Below, one piece after another: positions 41,697-50,564 of a stretch of 59,660 nt of DNA. The stretch lies in contig JAILNX010000037.1 of NCBI GenBank assembly GCA_024691085.1, positions 1 to 59,660 on the forward strand. Reading direction: 5' to 3'. The position numbers were made by a program, and so were the translations under genes. Every line of letters starts with the position of its first letter. Positions within the stretch are counted from its first letter, which is position 1. The notes under the pieces are model-generated. The model ran no database searches. It saw only the letters and a list, made by a program, of their open reading frames with translations, and was not told the origin of the DNA. Origin of the DNA: Clostridiales bacterium. GTDB lineage: Bacteria; Bacillota; Clostridia; Christensenellales; CAG-138.

Positions 41697-41707
41697 GGAC
41701 GAATATA

Positions 41708-42172
41708 ATGAGCACCGGAAACGAAAAGGCCAAATCGCTTGACGAACTCAGGGTCTATGCGCCCAGCCGCGGCAACCTTGCTTTAAAGAGCGAGGCGCTT
41801 CCCCGCACCAGAGTCGCGGAGCCCAAGCCTTACGAGCCTGTAAGAAGACCGAAGCTCACTCCCGTCGCTCCGAGACCGAAAAGAAAAACTCTTCTCGAGG
41901 TCTTAAGGGAGTATAAGTTCCTCCCCAAGACTCTCGCAGTCGTCGTAATACTCGCAATGGCCGCCGCGCTCATCGTCACGATCTCGGGCTTCAACAACAT
42001 CTCGGCAGCCCAGAAGGAGATCAACAATCTCTCGAAGAAGGTTTCCCAGATGGAGAGCGCGGTCGAAAAAACGAACGTTGATCTCCTGTTCTCCATCGAC
42101 ATCGACGCGGCTCACGCCGCAGCCGAGGAAGCAGGCATGAGTTATCCTACCGCCGAGAATTACGGAAGGTAG
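41708..42172 (+). CDS. ftsL: FtsL-like cell division protein
   Basis: 154 residues. A basic proline-rich cytoplasmic tail (about 1-78) is followed by one transmembrane helix (TLAVVVILAMAAALIVTI, about 75-95) and a short leucine-zipper-like coiled coil (AAQKEINNLSKKVSQMESA, about 105-130). Position between rsmH and the class B PBP plus topology identify FtsL, a divisome protein that binds FtsQ/DivIC and activates FtsWI. Start 41708 is preferred to 41693, which lies in the rsmH end; GAGGAC precedes it. Sequence conservation of FtsL is low, so identity is partly by context. Confidence 0.8.
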   Translation: MSTGNEKAKSLDELRVYAPSRGNLALKSEALPRTRVAEPKPYEPVRRPKLTPVAPRPKRKTLLEVLREYKFLPKTLAVVVILAMAAALIVTISGFNNISAAQKEINNLSKKVSQMESAVEKTNVDLLFSIDIDAAHAAAEEAGMSYPTAENYGR

Positions 42173-42191
42173 GCAGCCGGAGGTAGAATAA

Positions 42192-44363
42192 TTGGCTGTA
42201 AAGCGTAAGAAGCACAGATTGAAGCTGGCGGTTCCGACCACCAAGCCCGCGAGGCCGTTCAAAGCGCGCCTCCTTCATACGCTTATAGCTTACGGCATAG
42301 TTTTTATAATTCTGACGGTACTGTTGTTCGTTATTCAGGTCATTATGGGCCCGAATATCGCCCGCTCCGCGCTTTCGCAGTGGACCAGGACTACCGTCAT
42401 TTCGGCGTCCCGCGGGGAAATTACCGACTCGACCGGCAAGCTCCTTGCGACGAACGGCCTTGCATACAAGGTCGTAATATGGCCCAAGCGTATGGATTCG
42501 AGCGACCGCGAGCGCGCGGCGTCCGAACTTTCCGCGCTTTTGGGTCTCAATTACGAGACCGTGCTCAAGAGGTGCAAGTCCACCCAGTACCAGGAGATCG
42601 TGCTTAAAAGGCAGATCGACTCCGCGACAAGGGACGCAGTAGAAGCGCTCAAGCTCGGAAACGGCGTCGGCACCGCCGTCGATTCCAAGCGCTACTACCC
42701 CATGGGCAGCCTTCTGTCCCAGGTGCTCGGCTTTACCAACGTCGACAACGTCGGCCAGGCCGGCATTGAGCTTTACTATAACGAATATCTCTCCGGCACC
42801 GACGGCAGGCGCATAGCAGAGACCGACAACTCCGGCAACCCCCTCGCCTACGGTGTGGATGAATACGTCGCCCCGATCGACGGACTCAACATGACGCTGA
42901 CGGTCAACAGCGTCATGCAGCGCTATCTCGAGTCAAGACTTGCGGAGGCCGTCGCGGCAAACAACGCCAAGGGCGCGCAGGGCATCATCATGGACTGCAC
43001 GAACGGCGCGATACTCGCCGTCGCATCCATGCCCGACTACGATCTTAACAACCCCCCGAGGGACGATCTTGAGCTTCTGAATCAGCTTTCGAGGAACCGC
43101 ATCGTGACCGACGTTTACGAGCCGGGCTCCACCTTCAAGATAATCACCCTCGCGGCGGCGCTCGATTCGAAAGCGGTATCGGCCTCGTCCTCGTTCAGCT
43201 GCGGAGGCAGCTATTCCGTAAACGGCGAGGCGATCCACTGCTGGAAGCACTCAGGGCACGGCTCGCAGACGCTTACCGAGGCGGCGGAAAACAGCTGCAA
43301 CTGCGCGTTTATGCGCATGGCGCTCGCCATGGGCAAAAGCACGTTCTACGATTACATCTACGCCTTCGGCTTCGGTCAGTCGACCGAGAGCGGCATGCTC
43401 GGCGAAACGGGCGGCATAGTCACGCATCAGAAATACGTGACCGACAACGACCTCGCGAGGATAGGCTTCGGCCAGAGCATCGCCGTAACGCCGATACAGC
43501 TTGCGGCAGCGGTATCCGCGGCGGTAAACGGCGGATACCTTTACAAGCCCTACGTCATTCAGCGCATGACCGATAAGGACGGCAACGTCGTTTTCGAGGC
43601 GAACACCGCTCCTTTAAGGCAGGTAATAACCGGCGAGACCTCCGCGAAGGTACGAAAGATACTGCAGAGTGTCGTTGACAACGGCACCGGCAGGAACGCC
43701 CGCATCGAGGGCTACGCCGTAGGCGGCAAGACCGGCACCGCGCAGAAATACGACGAGTACGGCAGGGTCGATCCCGGCAGATACATCTGCTCCTTCATCG
43801 GCTTTGCTCCGGCAGACAATCCCAGGTACGTCTGCCTCATACTCGTTGACGAGCCGCACGTCGCGTCGATATTCGGTTCGACCGTCGCCGCTCCGTTCGT
43901 AAAGGCGGTCCTCGAGGACGTCCTTCACTACTCCGGCATAGCCCCGACGCTTCATCAGGAGACGGTCGAGGTTCCCGACGTAAAGGGCCTATCCGCAGAG
44001 GAAGCGACCGCGAAGCTTGCGGAAGTCGGGCTCTACGCCGTCTGCCAGAGCAGCGACGAGGTCATCGCGCAGATACCCGCCGCGGGCGAGACCGTCGTGA
44101 AGGGGTACCAGGTGCTCCTCTATACGGGCATCGACGCGCCGGAGGAGCCTTTCACGCAGGAAAAGACGTACGTTACTGTCCCGAACCTGAGGGGCTACAC
44201 CCCCTTAAAGGCATACGACCTGCTGAGATCCCTGGGGCTTATTATGGCGACCGACACGCAGGATCCGGCCGGATACGTCTACGCCCAGTCCGTTGCTCCG
44301 GGGACCAAGGTGGAGGTCGGCTCCACCATCGACCTGTGGTTCAGAATGAGCCTCGATGAATAG
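42192..44363 (+). CDS. Class B penicillin-binding protein with PASTA domains (FtsI/SpoVD type)
   Basis: 723 residues. Starts at TTG (MAVKRKKH) with GGAGGT 7 bases upstream. One transmembrane helix (about 30-52), a dimerisation domain (about 60-240), then the transpeptidase with STFK (about 313), SCN (ENSCNCAF) and KTGT (GGKTGTAQK). Two PASTA domains follow (VEVPDVKGLSAEEATAKL and YVTVPNLRGYTPLKAYDLL). It crosslinks septal peptidoglycan with FtsW. PASTA-bearing versions in this position serve division (FtsI) and spore cortex (SpoVD); sequence alone does not decide. Confidence 0.93.
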   Translation: MAVKRKKHRLKLAVPTTKPARPFKARLLHTLIAYGIVFIILTVLLFVIQVIMGPNIARSALSQWTRTTVISASRGEITDSTGKLLATNGLAYKVVIWPKRMDSSDRERAASELSALLGLNYETVLKRCKSTQYQEIVLKRQIDSATRDAVEALKLGNGVGTAVDSKRYYPMGSLLSQVLGFTNVDNVGQAGIELYYNEYLSGTDGRRIAETDNSGNPLAYGVDEYVAPIDGLNMTLTVNSVMQRYLESRLAEAVAANNAKGAQGIIMDCTNGAILAVASMPDYDLNNPPRDDLELLNQLSRNRIVTDVYEPGSTFKIITLAAALDSKAVSASSSFSCGGSYSVNGEAIHCWKHSGHGSQTLTEAAENSCNCAFMRMALAMGKSTFYDYIYAFGFGQSTESGMLGETGGIVTHQKYVTDNDLARIGFGQSIAVTPIQLAAAVSAAVNGGYLYKPYVIQRMTDKDGNVVFEANTAPLRQVITGETSAKVRKILQSVVDNGTGRNARIEGYAVGGKTGTAQKYDEYGRVDPGRYICSFIGFAPADNPRYVCLILVDEPHVASIFGSTVAAPFVKAVLEDVLHYSGIAPTLHQETVEVPDVKGLSAEEATAKLAEVGLYAVCQSSDEVIAQIPAAGETVVKGYQVLLYTGIDAPEEPFTQEKTYVTVPNLRGYTPLKAYDLLRSLGLIMATDTQDPAGYVYAQSVAPGTKVEVGSTIDLWFRMSLDE

Positions 44364-44377
44364 AAGGGAGAGTCCTT

Positions 44378-45829
44378 ATGCTTCTTTCAAAACTGATAGA
44401 GAACACGGGCTTAAAGCTCATCAATTCGAACGGCGATATCGAGGTCGGCCGTATTGAATACGATTCGCGCCGCGTCAAGGAGGGCGAGATCTTCTCCTGC
44501 GTCGTCGGCACGTTCAGAGACGGTCACGATTTTGCGGAAAGCGCCGTAAAGCACGGTGCGAGCGCCCTGATCGTCGAGCGTGAGCTTCCCCTTCCCGTTC
44601 CGCAGATCATCGCCGAAAACTCCCGCCGCGCCATGGCGGAGCTCGCGATGAAGCTTTACGATTATCCGGCGAAGAAGCTCCGAATAATCGGCGTGACCGG
44701 CACCAACGGCAAGACCACTACCACTTATATGGTCAAATCCATTGCGGAAAAATGCGGCCTTAAGGTCGGGCTTATCGGCACTATCCGCAACATCATAGGC
44801 GACAGGGTCATCTCCACCCAGCGCACGACTCCCGAATCCACCGAGCTTCAGGAGATCCTGCGCATGATGCTCGACGAAAAGGTCGACCTCGTCGTTATGG
44901 AGGTCAGCTCCCACTCTCTCGATCAGGAACGCGTCCGCGGTATCGAGTTCGAGATCGGCGGGTTCACGAATCTCACCCAGGATCACCTTGATTATCACAA
45001 GACATTCGACAACTATCTTGCGGCGAAGAAGAAGCTCTTCGAGCGTTCCGCATTCGCCGTGGTGAACGCCGACGATCCGTATTCCGGAAGGCTTCTTGAT
45101 GGGCTCACCCTCCCCCGTATGACCTACGGTGTGCGCGAGCCGGCGGACATATACGCCAACAATATCGAGATCTGCGTCCGCGACGTTGAGTTCGACATGA
45201 CCACTCCCGAGGGCGTCATACACGTTTCGGTGCCCATCCCCGGACTCTTCAACGTGTTCAACGCCATGCTCGCAGTCGGCATCTCCTTAAAGCTCGGCTT
45301 CCCCCTCGACAAGATCCGGGAGGGGCTTGCCTCCGTTGCCGGCGTATCCGGCCGTATGGAATCCCTTGACACGACCGGATTCCCCTTCTCCGTAATTCTC
45401 GACTTTGCCCATACGCCCGACGGTATGATTAACCTCCTGACATCCGTCCGTGGATTTGCAAAGGGCAGGGTCATCTCAGTGTTCGGCTGCGGCGGCGACC
45501 GCGACCACGCAAAGCGGCCTATCATGGGCGAGGCCGCGGGCCGCTACTCCGACTTCTGCGTCGTGACTTCGGATAATCCCCGTACAGAGGATCCGATGAC
45601 GATCATCGAGAGCGTCCTCGAGGGCGTGAACAAGACCGCCGTCGAGTACGTCGTTATCGAGAACCGCCGCGAAGCCATACGCTACGCCCTCACCCACGCA
45701 GGAAAAAACGACGTCGTCGTGCTTGCGGGCAAGGGGCATGAAACATACCAAGAGATAATGGGCGTCAAGTATCCCTTCGACGAAAAGGTCGTCGTCGCGG
45801 AGCTCCTTGACGAGATGCGGAACAAATAA
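44378..45829 (+). CDS. murE: UDP-MurNAc-L-Ala-D-Glu--meso-2,6-diaminopimelate ligase MurE
   Basis: 483 residues. ATP-binding VTGTNGKTTTTYM (about 107-120), the middle-domain EVSSHSLDQERV and FTNLTQDHLDYHK, and DNPRTEDP (about 397-404), the signature for meso-diaminopimelate. This implies an A1gamma-type peptide stem for the organism. It adds the third residue to the UDP-MurNAc peptide in the cytoplasm. murF, normally next, is missing and mraY follows 30 bases later. Confidence 0.96.
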   Translation: MLLSKLIENTGLKLINSNGDIEVGRIEYDSRRVKEGEIFSCVVGTFRDGHDFAESAVKHGASALIVERELPLPVPQIIAENSRRAMAELAMKLYDYPAKKLRIIGVTGTNGKTTTTYMVKSIAEKCGLKVGLIGTIRNIIGDRVISTQRTTPESTELQEILRMMLDEKVDLVVMEVSSHSLDQERVRGIEFEIGGFTNLTQDHLDYHKTFDNYLAAKKKLFERSAFAVVNADDPYSGRLLDGLTLPRMTYGVREPADIYANNIEICVRDVEFDMTTPEGVIHVSVPIPGLFNVFNAMLAVGISLKLGFPLDKIREGLASVAGVSGRMESLDTTGFPFSVILDFAHTPDGMINLLTSVRGFAKGRVISVFGCGGDRDHAKRPIMGEAAGRYSDFCVVTSDNPRTEDPMTIIESVLEGVNKTAVEYVVIENRREAIRYALTHAGKNDVVVLAGKGHETYQEIMGVKYPFDEKVVVAELLDEMRNK

Positions 45830-45859
45830 ACCGTCCCCCGACTAACAAGAGGAAACCTT

Positions 45860-46885
45860 ATGCACGACTACTTAAGACCGATCCTTGCCTTTATCGCATC
45901 CTGCGCGGCAGTGCTCCTGATCGCACCGTTCTTCATTCCTCTGCTCCGCCGTCTTAAATCCGGACAGGTAGAGCGCGAGGAAGGGCCTCACGCGCACACC
46001 GCGAAGGAAGGCACCCCCTCCATGGGCGGGATCATGTTCATCGCGGCGATAATCATAGGCACTCTCGCGTTCTCGAAGTATGACGCGGCGCTGTGGTACT
46101 CCGTGCCCGCGCTCATTATGATGTTCGGCTTCGGGCTCGTCGGATTCCTTGACGACTTCATCAAGGTTAAGCACAAGAGGAACCTCGGCTTAAAGGCATA
46201 TCAGAAGATAATCGCGCAGGTGCTCCTCTCCGCCGCCGTCGCGGTTTTCGCGTATAAGTACATCGGCTCCGAGCTTTGGCTTGCGTCCTTCAACGTAAAG
46301 ATCGATCTCGGTTTCTGGTACATACCTCTCGTCATGTTCGCCGTGATCGCGATAGTCAACGCGACGAACCTGACCGACGGTCTCGACGGACTTGCCTCCG
46401 GCGTGACCCTCGTCTATTCCGTCTCTATGGGCGTTATATTCCTCTATCTCGGCAAGGCGTTCGCGCAGGGCTTCGCTAACGAGCCCATATTCGTAGCCGA
46501 GGCAGAGGGCATGACCGACATGGCGGTATTCGCCTTCGCGGTCGCCGGAGGTCTTCTGGGCTTCCTTTCAAAGAACAGCTATCCCGCAAAGGTTTTCATG
46601 GGCGATACAGGCTCGATGGCGCTCGGCGGCGCTATATCCGCAATGGTGCTCTATTCAAGGCACCTGTTCCTGTTCCTCCTTATGGGTGTGTGCATAGTGG
46701 CGTCCGCCGTCAGCGTCGTTCTGCAGGTAGGTTCCTATAAACTCCGTCACGGGAAGAGGATATTCAAGATGGCGCCTCTGCACCATCACTTTGAACTGAA
46801 GGGGTATCCCGAGACGAAGATCGTCACGGGGTACATGATAGTAACGGCGCTTGCGTGCCTCATCGCGCTCACGCTGTTCATGTAA
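45860..46885 (+). CDS. mraY: Phospho-MurNAc-pentapeptide translocase MraY
   Basis: 341 residues with ten hydrophobic segments. Cytoplasmic loops carry HTAKEGTPSMGGIMF, GFLDDFIKVK, NATNLTDGLDGLASG and VFMGDTGSMALGG, together with HHHFE near the C-terminus. It forms lipid I from UDP-MurNAc-pentapeptide and undecaprenyl phosphate. GAGGAAA precedes the start. Confidence 0.96.
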   Translation: MHDYLRPILAFIASCAAVLLIAPFFIPLLRRLKSGQVEREEGPHAHTAKEGTPSMGGIMFIAAIIIGTLAFSKYDAALWYSVPALIMMFGFGLVGFLDDFIKVKHKRNLGLKAYQKIIAQVLLSAAVAVFAYKYIGSELWLASFNVKIDLGFWYIPLVMFAVIAIVNATNLTDGLDGLASGVTLVYSVSMGVIFLYLGKAFAQGFANEPIFVAEAEGMTDMAVFAFAVAGGLLGFLSKNSYPAKVFMGDTGSMALGGAISAMVLYSRHLFLFLLMGVCIVASAVSVVLQVGSYKLRHGKRIFKMAPLHHHFELKGYPETKIVTGYMIVTALACLIALTLFM

Positions 46886-46896
46886 AAAAGTTGATA

Positions 46897-47068
46897 CGCC
46901 ATTCGGCAATGCGCTCTTAAAACGTGTTTCTTGTTGGCACTTGGTACGTTTAAAGAGCGACGGACAAGAAGCTTGCAGGACTTTCGGAAGACCGTAAGGC
47001 TTTTAGCGGAAGCTTGCAAAAGCTGTTCTCCTTTTGCAAGCTCCCTGCCGCGCCGAATGGCTTTTTTT
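46897..47068 (+). ncRNA. Structured RNA-like element between mraY and murD (unassigned)
   Basis: The 232-base gap within the otherwise tight dcw cluster contains: an outer stem GCCATTCGGC (46898-46907) with GCCGAATGGC (47052-47061); a hairpin of 14 bp with one mismatch (46912-46925 with 46946-46959); a 12-bp perfect hairpin (47011-47022 with 47031-47042); and loop bases TTCTTGT (46928-46934) complementary to ACAAGAA (46964-46970), forming a potential pseudoknot. GAAGCTTGCA is repeated (46968-46977 and 47009-47018), offering an alternative partner for the 12-bp hairpin. The outer 3' arm is followed by T7 (47062-47068). No coding frame is convincing. It may be an attenuator or sRNA; I cannot match it to a known class. 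Confidence 0.6.
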
Positions 47069-47117
47069 AGAGAAAGACGCCCTTTTCCCGCGGGCGTTTA
47101 CATACAAGAGGTGTAAC

Positions 47118-48488
47118 ATGTGTAAGAAGAAAACGGCATTGATCGTCGGCATGGCGAAAAGCGGCATCTCCTCGGCGAAGCTCCTTTACGAAAAGGGCTA
47201 TCGCGTTATTATCAACGACCTTAAAAACGAAATTGACGGACTTACCGAAGCCTTAAGCGGCATAGAGTACGAAAACCGCCTCGGCGTACCTCCCGAGGCG
47301 CTGCTTGAGGGCGTCGACCTTATGGTGCTCTCCCCCGTCATTCCCATATTCAAGCCCTTTGTCAAGACCGCCATCTCCCTCGGCATCGAGGTCATAGGCG
47401 AGATCGAGCTGGGTTACCGTTACTCCGACCGCGGCGCGAAATTCGTGTGCATAGGCGGCACCAACGGCAAGACCACCACGACCGCTCTTACAGGCGAGAT
47501 ATTCAAAGAGGACTGCGAGCGCCGCGCCGACGGCACGAACACATTCGTTCTCGGCAATATCGGCATCCCCATAACCGAGCACGCGCTCGATACGAAGGCC
47601 GGCGACACCGTCGTCGCCGAGACCGCGTCCCTTCAGCTCGAGAGCATCAGGGATTTCCATCCGAACGCGGCGGGACTTCTTAACATCACCGAGGATCACA
47701 TCAACCGTTTCGGCTCGATGGAAGCATATATCGCGGCGAAGATGCGTATGTTTGAAAACCAGACCGCGGACGACATCGCCGTGCTGAATGCCGACGATCC
47801 CATCGTCATGACCGCGAAGACGAAGGCGAAGGTACTGACCTTCTCGCGTCTTCACGAGGTCGCGGACGGCGCGTTTGTAAGGGACGGCGTCATCATCTAC
47901 AGGCGCGGCTTCATCGAGGTGCCGGTAATACCCGCCTCGGAGCTCGGCATAATCGGCAATCACAATCTCGAGAACGCTCTCTGCGCAGTATGTCTGTCCC
48001 TCGGAATGGGCGTGCACGTCGAGGTCGTGAGGAAGGTCCTTCGCGAGTTCAAGGGCGTCGAACACCGCATAGAGTTTACACGCGTGCTTGACGGCGTGAC
48101 CTATTTCAACGATTCGAAGGGCACCAACCCCGAATCCACCATCAAGGCGATCGAGGCTATGAAGCAGCCTACCATACTGCTCCTCGGCGCGGGCAATTAC
48201 GACAAGCAGAGCGATTACCGTCCCGTTTTCCGCGCGGCGAAGGGCGTCGTGAGGGCGGCCGTCGTCAACGGCTCCAACACCGAAGCCATTATGAAGGCCG
48301 CGGTCGACGAGGGCTTCACCGAGATCGTCGCGGTCGGCGAGGATTTCAAAGAGATGATAATGACCGCGAGAAGCCTCGCCCGCGAGGGCGACGCGGTGCT
48401 CCTTTCCCCCGCCTGCGCAAGCTGGGGAATGTTTACCGACTATGAGGAGCGCGGCAGGATATTCAAGGAGATAGTGAACGGCATCTGA
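47118..48488 (+). CDS. murD: UDP-MurNAc-L-alanine--D-glutamate ligase MurD
   Basis: 456 residues. Rossmann-like start ALIVGMAKSGISSAKLLYEKG, ATP site CIGGTNGKTTTTALTGEI, VAETASLQLESI, TEDHINRFGSM and YFNDSKGTNPES. It adds D-glutamate to UDP-MurNAc-L-alanine. Start 47118 (MCKKKTAL) has AGAGGTG upstream; longer readings run into the structured intergenic element. The ftsW ATG overlaps its stop. Confidence 0.95.
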   Translation: MCKKKTALIVGMAKSGISSAKLLYEKGYRVIINDLKNEIDGLTEALSGIEYENRLGVPPEALLEGVDLMVLSPVIPIFKPFVKTAISLGIEVIGEIELGYRYSDRGAKFVCIGGTNGKTTTTALTGEIFKEDCERRADGTNTFVLGNIGIPITEHALDTKAGDTVVAETASLQLESIRDFHPNAAGLLNITEDHINRFGSMEAYIAAKMRMFENQTADDIAVLNADDPIVMTAKTKAKVLTFSRLHEVADGAFVRDGVIIYRRGFIEVPVIPASELGIIGNHNLENALCAVCLSLGMGVHVEVVRKVLREFKGVEHRIEFTRVLDGVTYFNDSKGTNPESTIKAIEAMKQPTILLLGAGNYDKQSDYRPVFRAAKGVVRAAVVNGSNTEAIMKAAVDEGFTEIVAVGEDFKEMIMTARSLAREGDAVLLSPACASWGMFTDYEERGRIFKEIVNGI

Positions 48489-49639
48489 TGGAAAACGCGG
48501 CAAAGAAAACAATAGCGAACAAGCATCACTTCGATTTTCCTCTTTTCGCGGTGATACTTATCATATGCGTTTTCGGCCTCGTGATGCTGTTTTCCGCGAG
48601 CTATTATTACGGTCAGGTCAAATACAACTCCGGCACCTATTTCCTCAGAAAGCAGCTGATATTCTTCGGCGCGGGACTCGCGCTGATGCTCGGGCTTTCC
48701 CACTTCAAGTTCACCATATGGAAGAAGGTCGCCCCGTTCGGTTACGCGGCGGTGCTTCTTATTCTTGCGGCGACTCTTATCTTCGGCGTAGAGCTGAACG
48801 GCGCGAAGCGATGGATCAACATCGCGGGCTTCCAGTTCCAGCCTTCGGAGTTCGCGAAGTTCGCGCTCGTCATCGTTTTGTCGAGCGTCATGTGCTCGAA
48901 GCGCGTCTATATGCAGAGCTTCATGCTGGGCATCGTTCCGTGCATAGGCGTGCTAGTCCCACTTGCGATACTGATAATCCTCCAACCGAACTTCTCGCTC
49001 GTCATAATCCTCTGCCTCATCACGTATATCATGATGTATCTTGGCGGCTCAAGGCTTTCTCACAGGTTCTTCCTGGTCGTCGTGGGCGTCATCGCGGGCC
49101 TGCTCGTCATTATCTTCGAGGGCTACCGTCTGCAGAGGCTGACCTCGTATCTTAATCCGAGCGCGGACCCGACGGGCGCGAACTACCAGACCCTGCAGTC
49201 CTGCATCGCGCTCGGCAACGGCGGATTCTTCGGCCAGGGACTCAATTATTCCAAGCAGAAACTTTTGTTCCTCCCCGAGAGGGAGAACGACTACATATTC
49301 GCGATAATCGGCGAGGAGCTCGGCTTTGTCGGATGTTTCCTGCTTCTTGCCGCGTACTTCTTCGCGATCTACCGCGGAATACTCATCGCCATGCGCTGTC
49401 ACGACAGGTTCGGCCGTCTTCTCGCGGGCGGCATAACCTCCGTTCTCGCGGTGCAGGTACTTATCAACATAGGCGTCGTCACGAGGGCTATCCCCTCCAC
49501 CGGACAGACGCTGCCGTTCGTAAGCTACGGAGGCACTTCGCTTATGGTGTTCATGGCGGCGATGGGCATACTTCTGAACATTTCCCGCTATACAGAGGTC
49601 GATACGGAAGATGGAGAACCTAAAAAAGCAGACGAATAA
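48488..49639 (+). CDS. ftsW: Lipid II polymerase FtsW
   Basis: 383 residues, ten helices, SEDS family. Key segments are FSASYYYGQVKYNSG, NGAKRWINIAGFQFQPSEFAKFAL (with the catalytic Asp/Glu region before ILQPN), FLPERENDYIFAIIGEELGF and PSTGQTLPFVSYGGTSLM. It polymerises septal glycan together with the class B PBP. Start overlaps murD's stop by one base; ftsQ starts inside its 3' end. Confidence 0.96.
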   Translation: MENAAKKTIANKHHFDFPLFAVILIICVFGLVMLFSASYYYGQVKYNSGTYFLRKQLIFFGAGLALMLGLSHFKFTIWKKVAPFGYAAVLLILAATLIFGVELNGAKRWINIAGFQFQPSEFAKFALVIVLSSVMCSKRVYMQSFMLGIVPCIGVLVPLAILIILQPNFSLVIILCLITYIMMYLGGSRLSHRFFLVVVGVIAGLLVIIFEGYRLQRLTSYLNPSADPTGANYQTLQSCIALGNGGFFGQGLNYSKQKLLFLPERENDYIFAIIGEELGFVGCFLLLAAYFFAIYRGILIAMRCHDRFGRLLAGGITSVLAVQVLINIGVVTRAIPSTGQTLPFVSYGGTSLMVFMAAMGILLNISRYTEVDTEDGEPKKADE

Positions 49640-50465
49640 CGTGACTCCGATAAATAAGACCGCGGACAAGCCGAAGCTGAGCGGGGCCGTTATTGCCGTA
49701 CTCGCAATCCTTATCGCCGCGCTGCTGCTTCTGGGCGGATACTTCCTGACCAAGGTGCGGAGGATAACCGTCACGGGAAACGAGAACTATTCGTCCGATA
49801 CGATAATCAACCTTTCCGGTCTTTATACGGGAAAGAACATATTCGCGTATGACCTTGCGGCGGCGAGGCGCGGCATCAATAAGGATCCCTATCTTTACTG
49901 CGAGGGCATTTCGAGGAAGTATCCCTTTACGCTGGTGATAAGGGTGAAGGAGCGAAAGGAGTTCGCCGCGATACTTCTGGGCGGCGGCACTTACTGCGTC
50001 ATCGACGAAACGGGCTGCGTGCTCGATATCGGCCGCACCGAGGAGAGCGTCTCCGGGCTCCTCCCCATCTACGGGCTCGGCACCATGAACTTCACCGTCG
50101 GCACGCGCATCGATGAAGACGGCGGAAAGCTCCGTCCGTACACCGTTATGCGCATAATCGAAAACGTGGGTGACCGCGTAAGCTCCCTCAAATACATCGA
50201 TATCTCCAATTCTTCAAGCGTCAAGATCGTGACTGCGAACGGCGTGACCGTGATGCTCGGCGACTCCGTGAACATTCCCTCTAAGATCGAAAGGATGTTT
50301 AAAGCGCTGCCGAAGGTCGATCCCCTGAAGGCGTCAAGAGCGATAATCTACGTCAATTCCTCGGGCTCCACCGACCTGTCCTATCCGACTCCGGCTCCCG
50401 TCATCACGCCCGAGCCCACCGAGCAGGCGAACGAGGGCTCGACCGACGAGCAGGCAGAGCCGTAA
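49611..50465 (+). CDS. ftsQ: FtsQ/DivIB division protein
   Basis: 284 residues. A short cytoplasmic N-terminus, one membrane helix (about 26-47), then a POTRA domain (RRITVTGNENYSSDTIINLSGLYTGKNIF, about 48-115) and the beta domain to about 245. A proline/threonine-rich tail ends TPEPTEQANEGSTDEQAEP. It links FtsL/DivIC and the synthase in the divisome. It begins 29 bases inside ftsW, an overlapped start. A promoter and ftsA follow. Confidence 0.92.
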   Translation: MENLKKQTNNVTPINKTADKPKLSGAVIAVLAILIAALLLLGGYFLTKVRRITVTGNENYSSDTIINLSGLYTGKNIFAYDLAAARRGINKDPYLYCEGISRKYPFTLVIRVKERKEFAAILLGGGTYCVIDETGCVLDIGRTEESVSGLLPIYGLGTMNFTVGTRIDEDGGKLRPYTVMRIIENVGDRVSSLKYIDISNSSSVKIVTANGVTVMLGDSVNIPSKIERMFKALPKVDPLKASRAIIYVNSSGSTDLSYPTPAPVITPEPTEQANEGSTDEQAEP

Positions 50466-50505
50466 AACGTTCTAAAATTGTTCAAAAATTTTTTGATATT
50501 TTGTC

Positions 50506-50535
50506 TTGCGTAGGGCAACGCCCCTGTGTTATAAT
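50506..50535 (+). promoter_or_regulatory. Promoter ahead of ftsA-ftsZ
   Basis: TTGCGT (50506-50511), 18-base spacer, TATAAT (50530-50535). It lies in the 99-base gap between ftsQ and ftsA and would let ftsAZ be expressed apart from the rest of the cluster. Confidence 0.65.
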
Positions 50536-50564
50536 TATTTGGTATTAATGTAACAAGGGAAGCT

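Noticed and set aside
46897-47068. Known RNA classes (6S RNA, SRP RNA, T-box) for the mraY-murD element
   Set aside because: The hallmark sequences, such as the T-box TGGNACC box or the SRP apical GGAA loop context, are not visible.
46931-47116. Small coding frame in the mraY-murD gap
   Set aside because: Composition follows the inverted repeats, no ribosome site precedes it, and the strand pairing fits RNA structure better.
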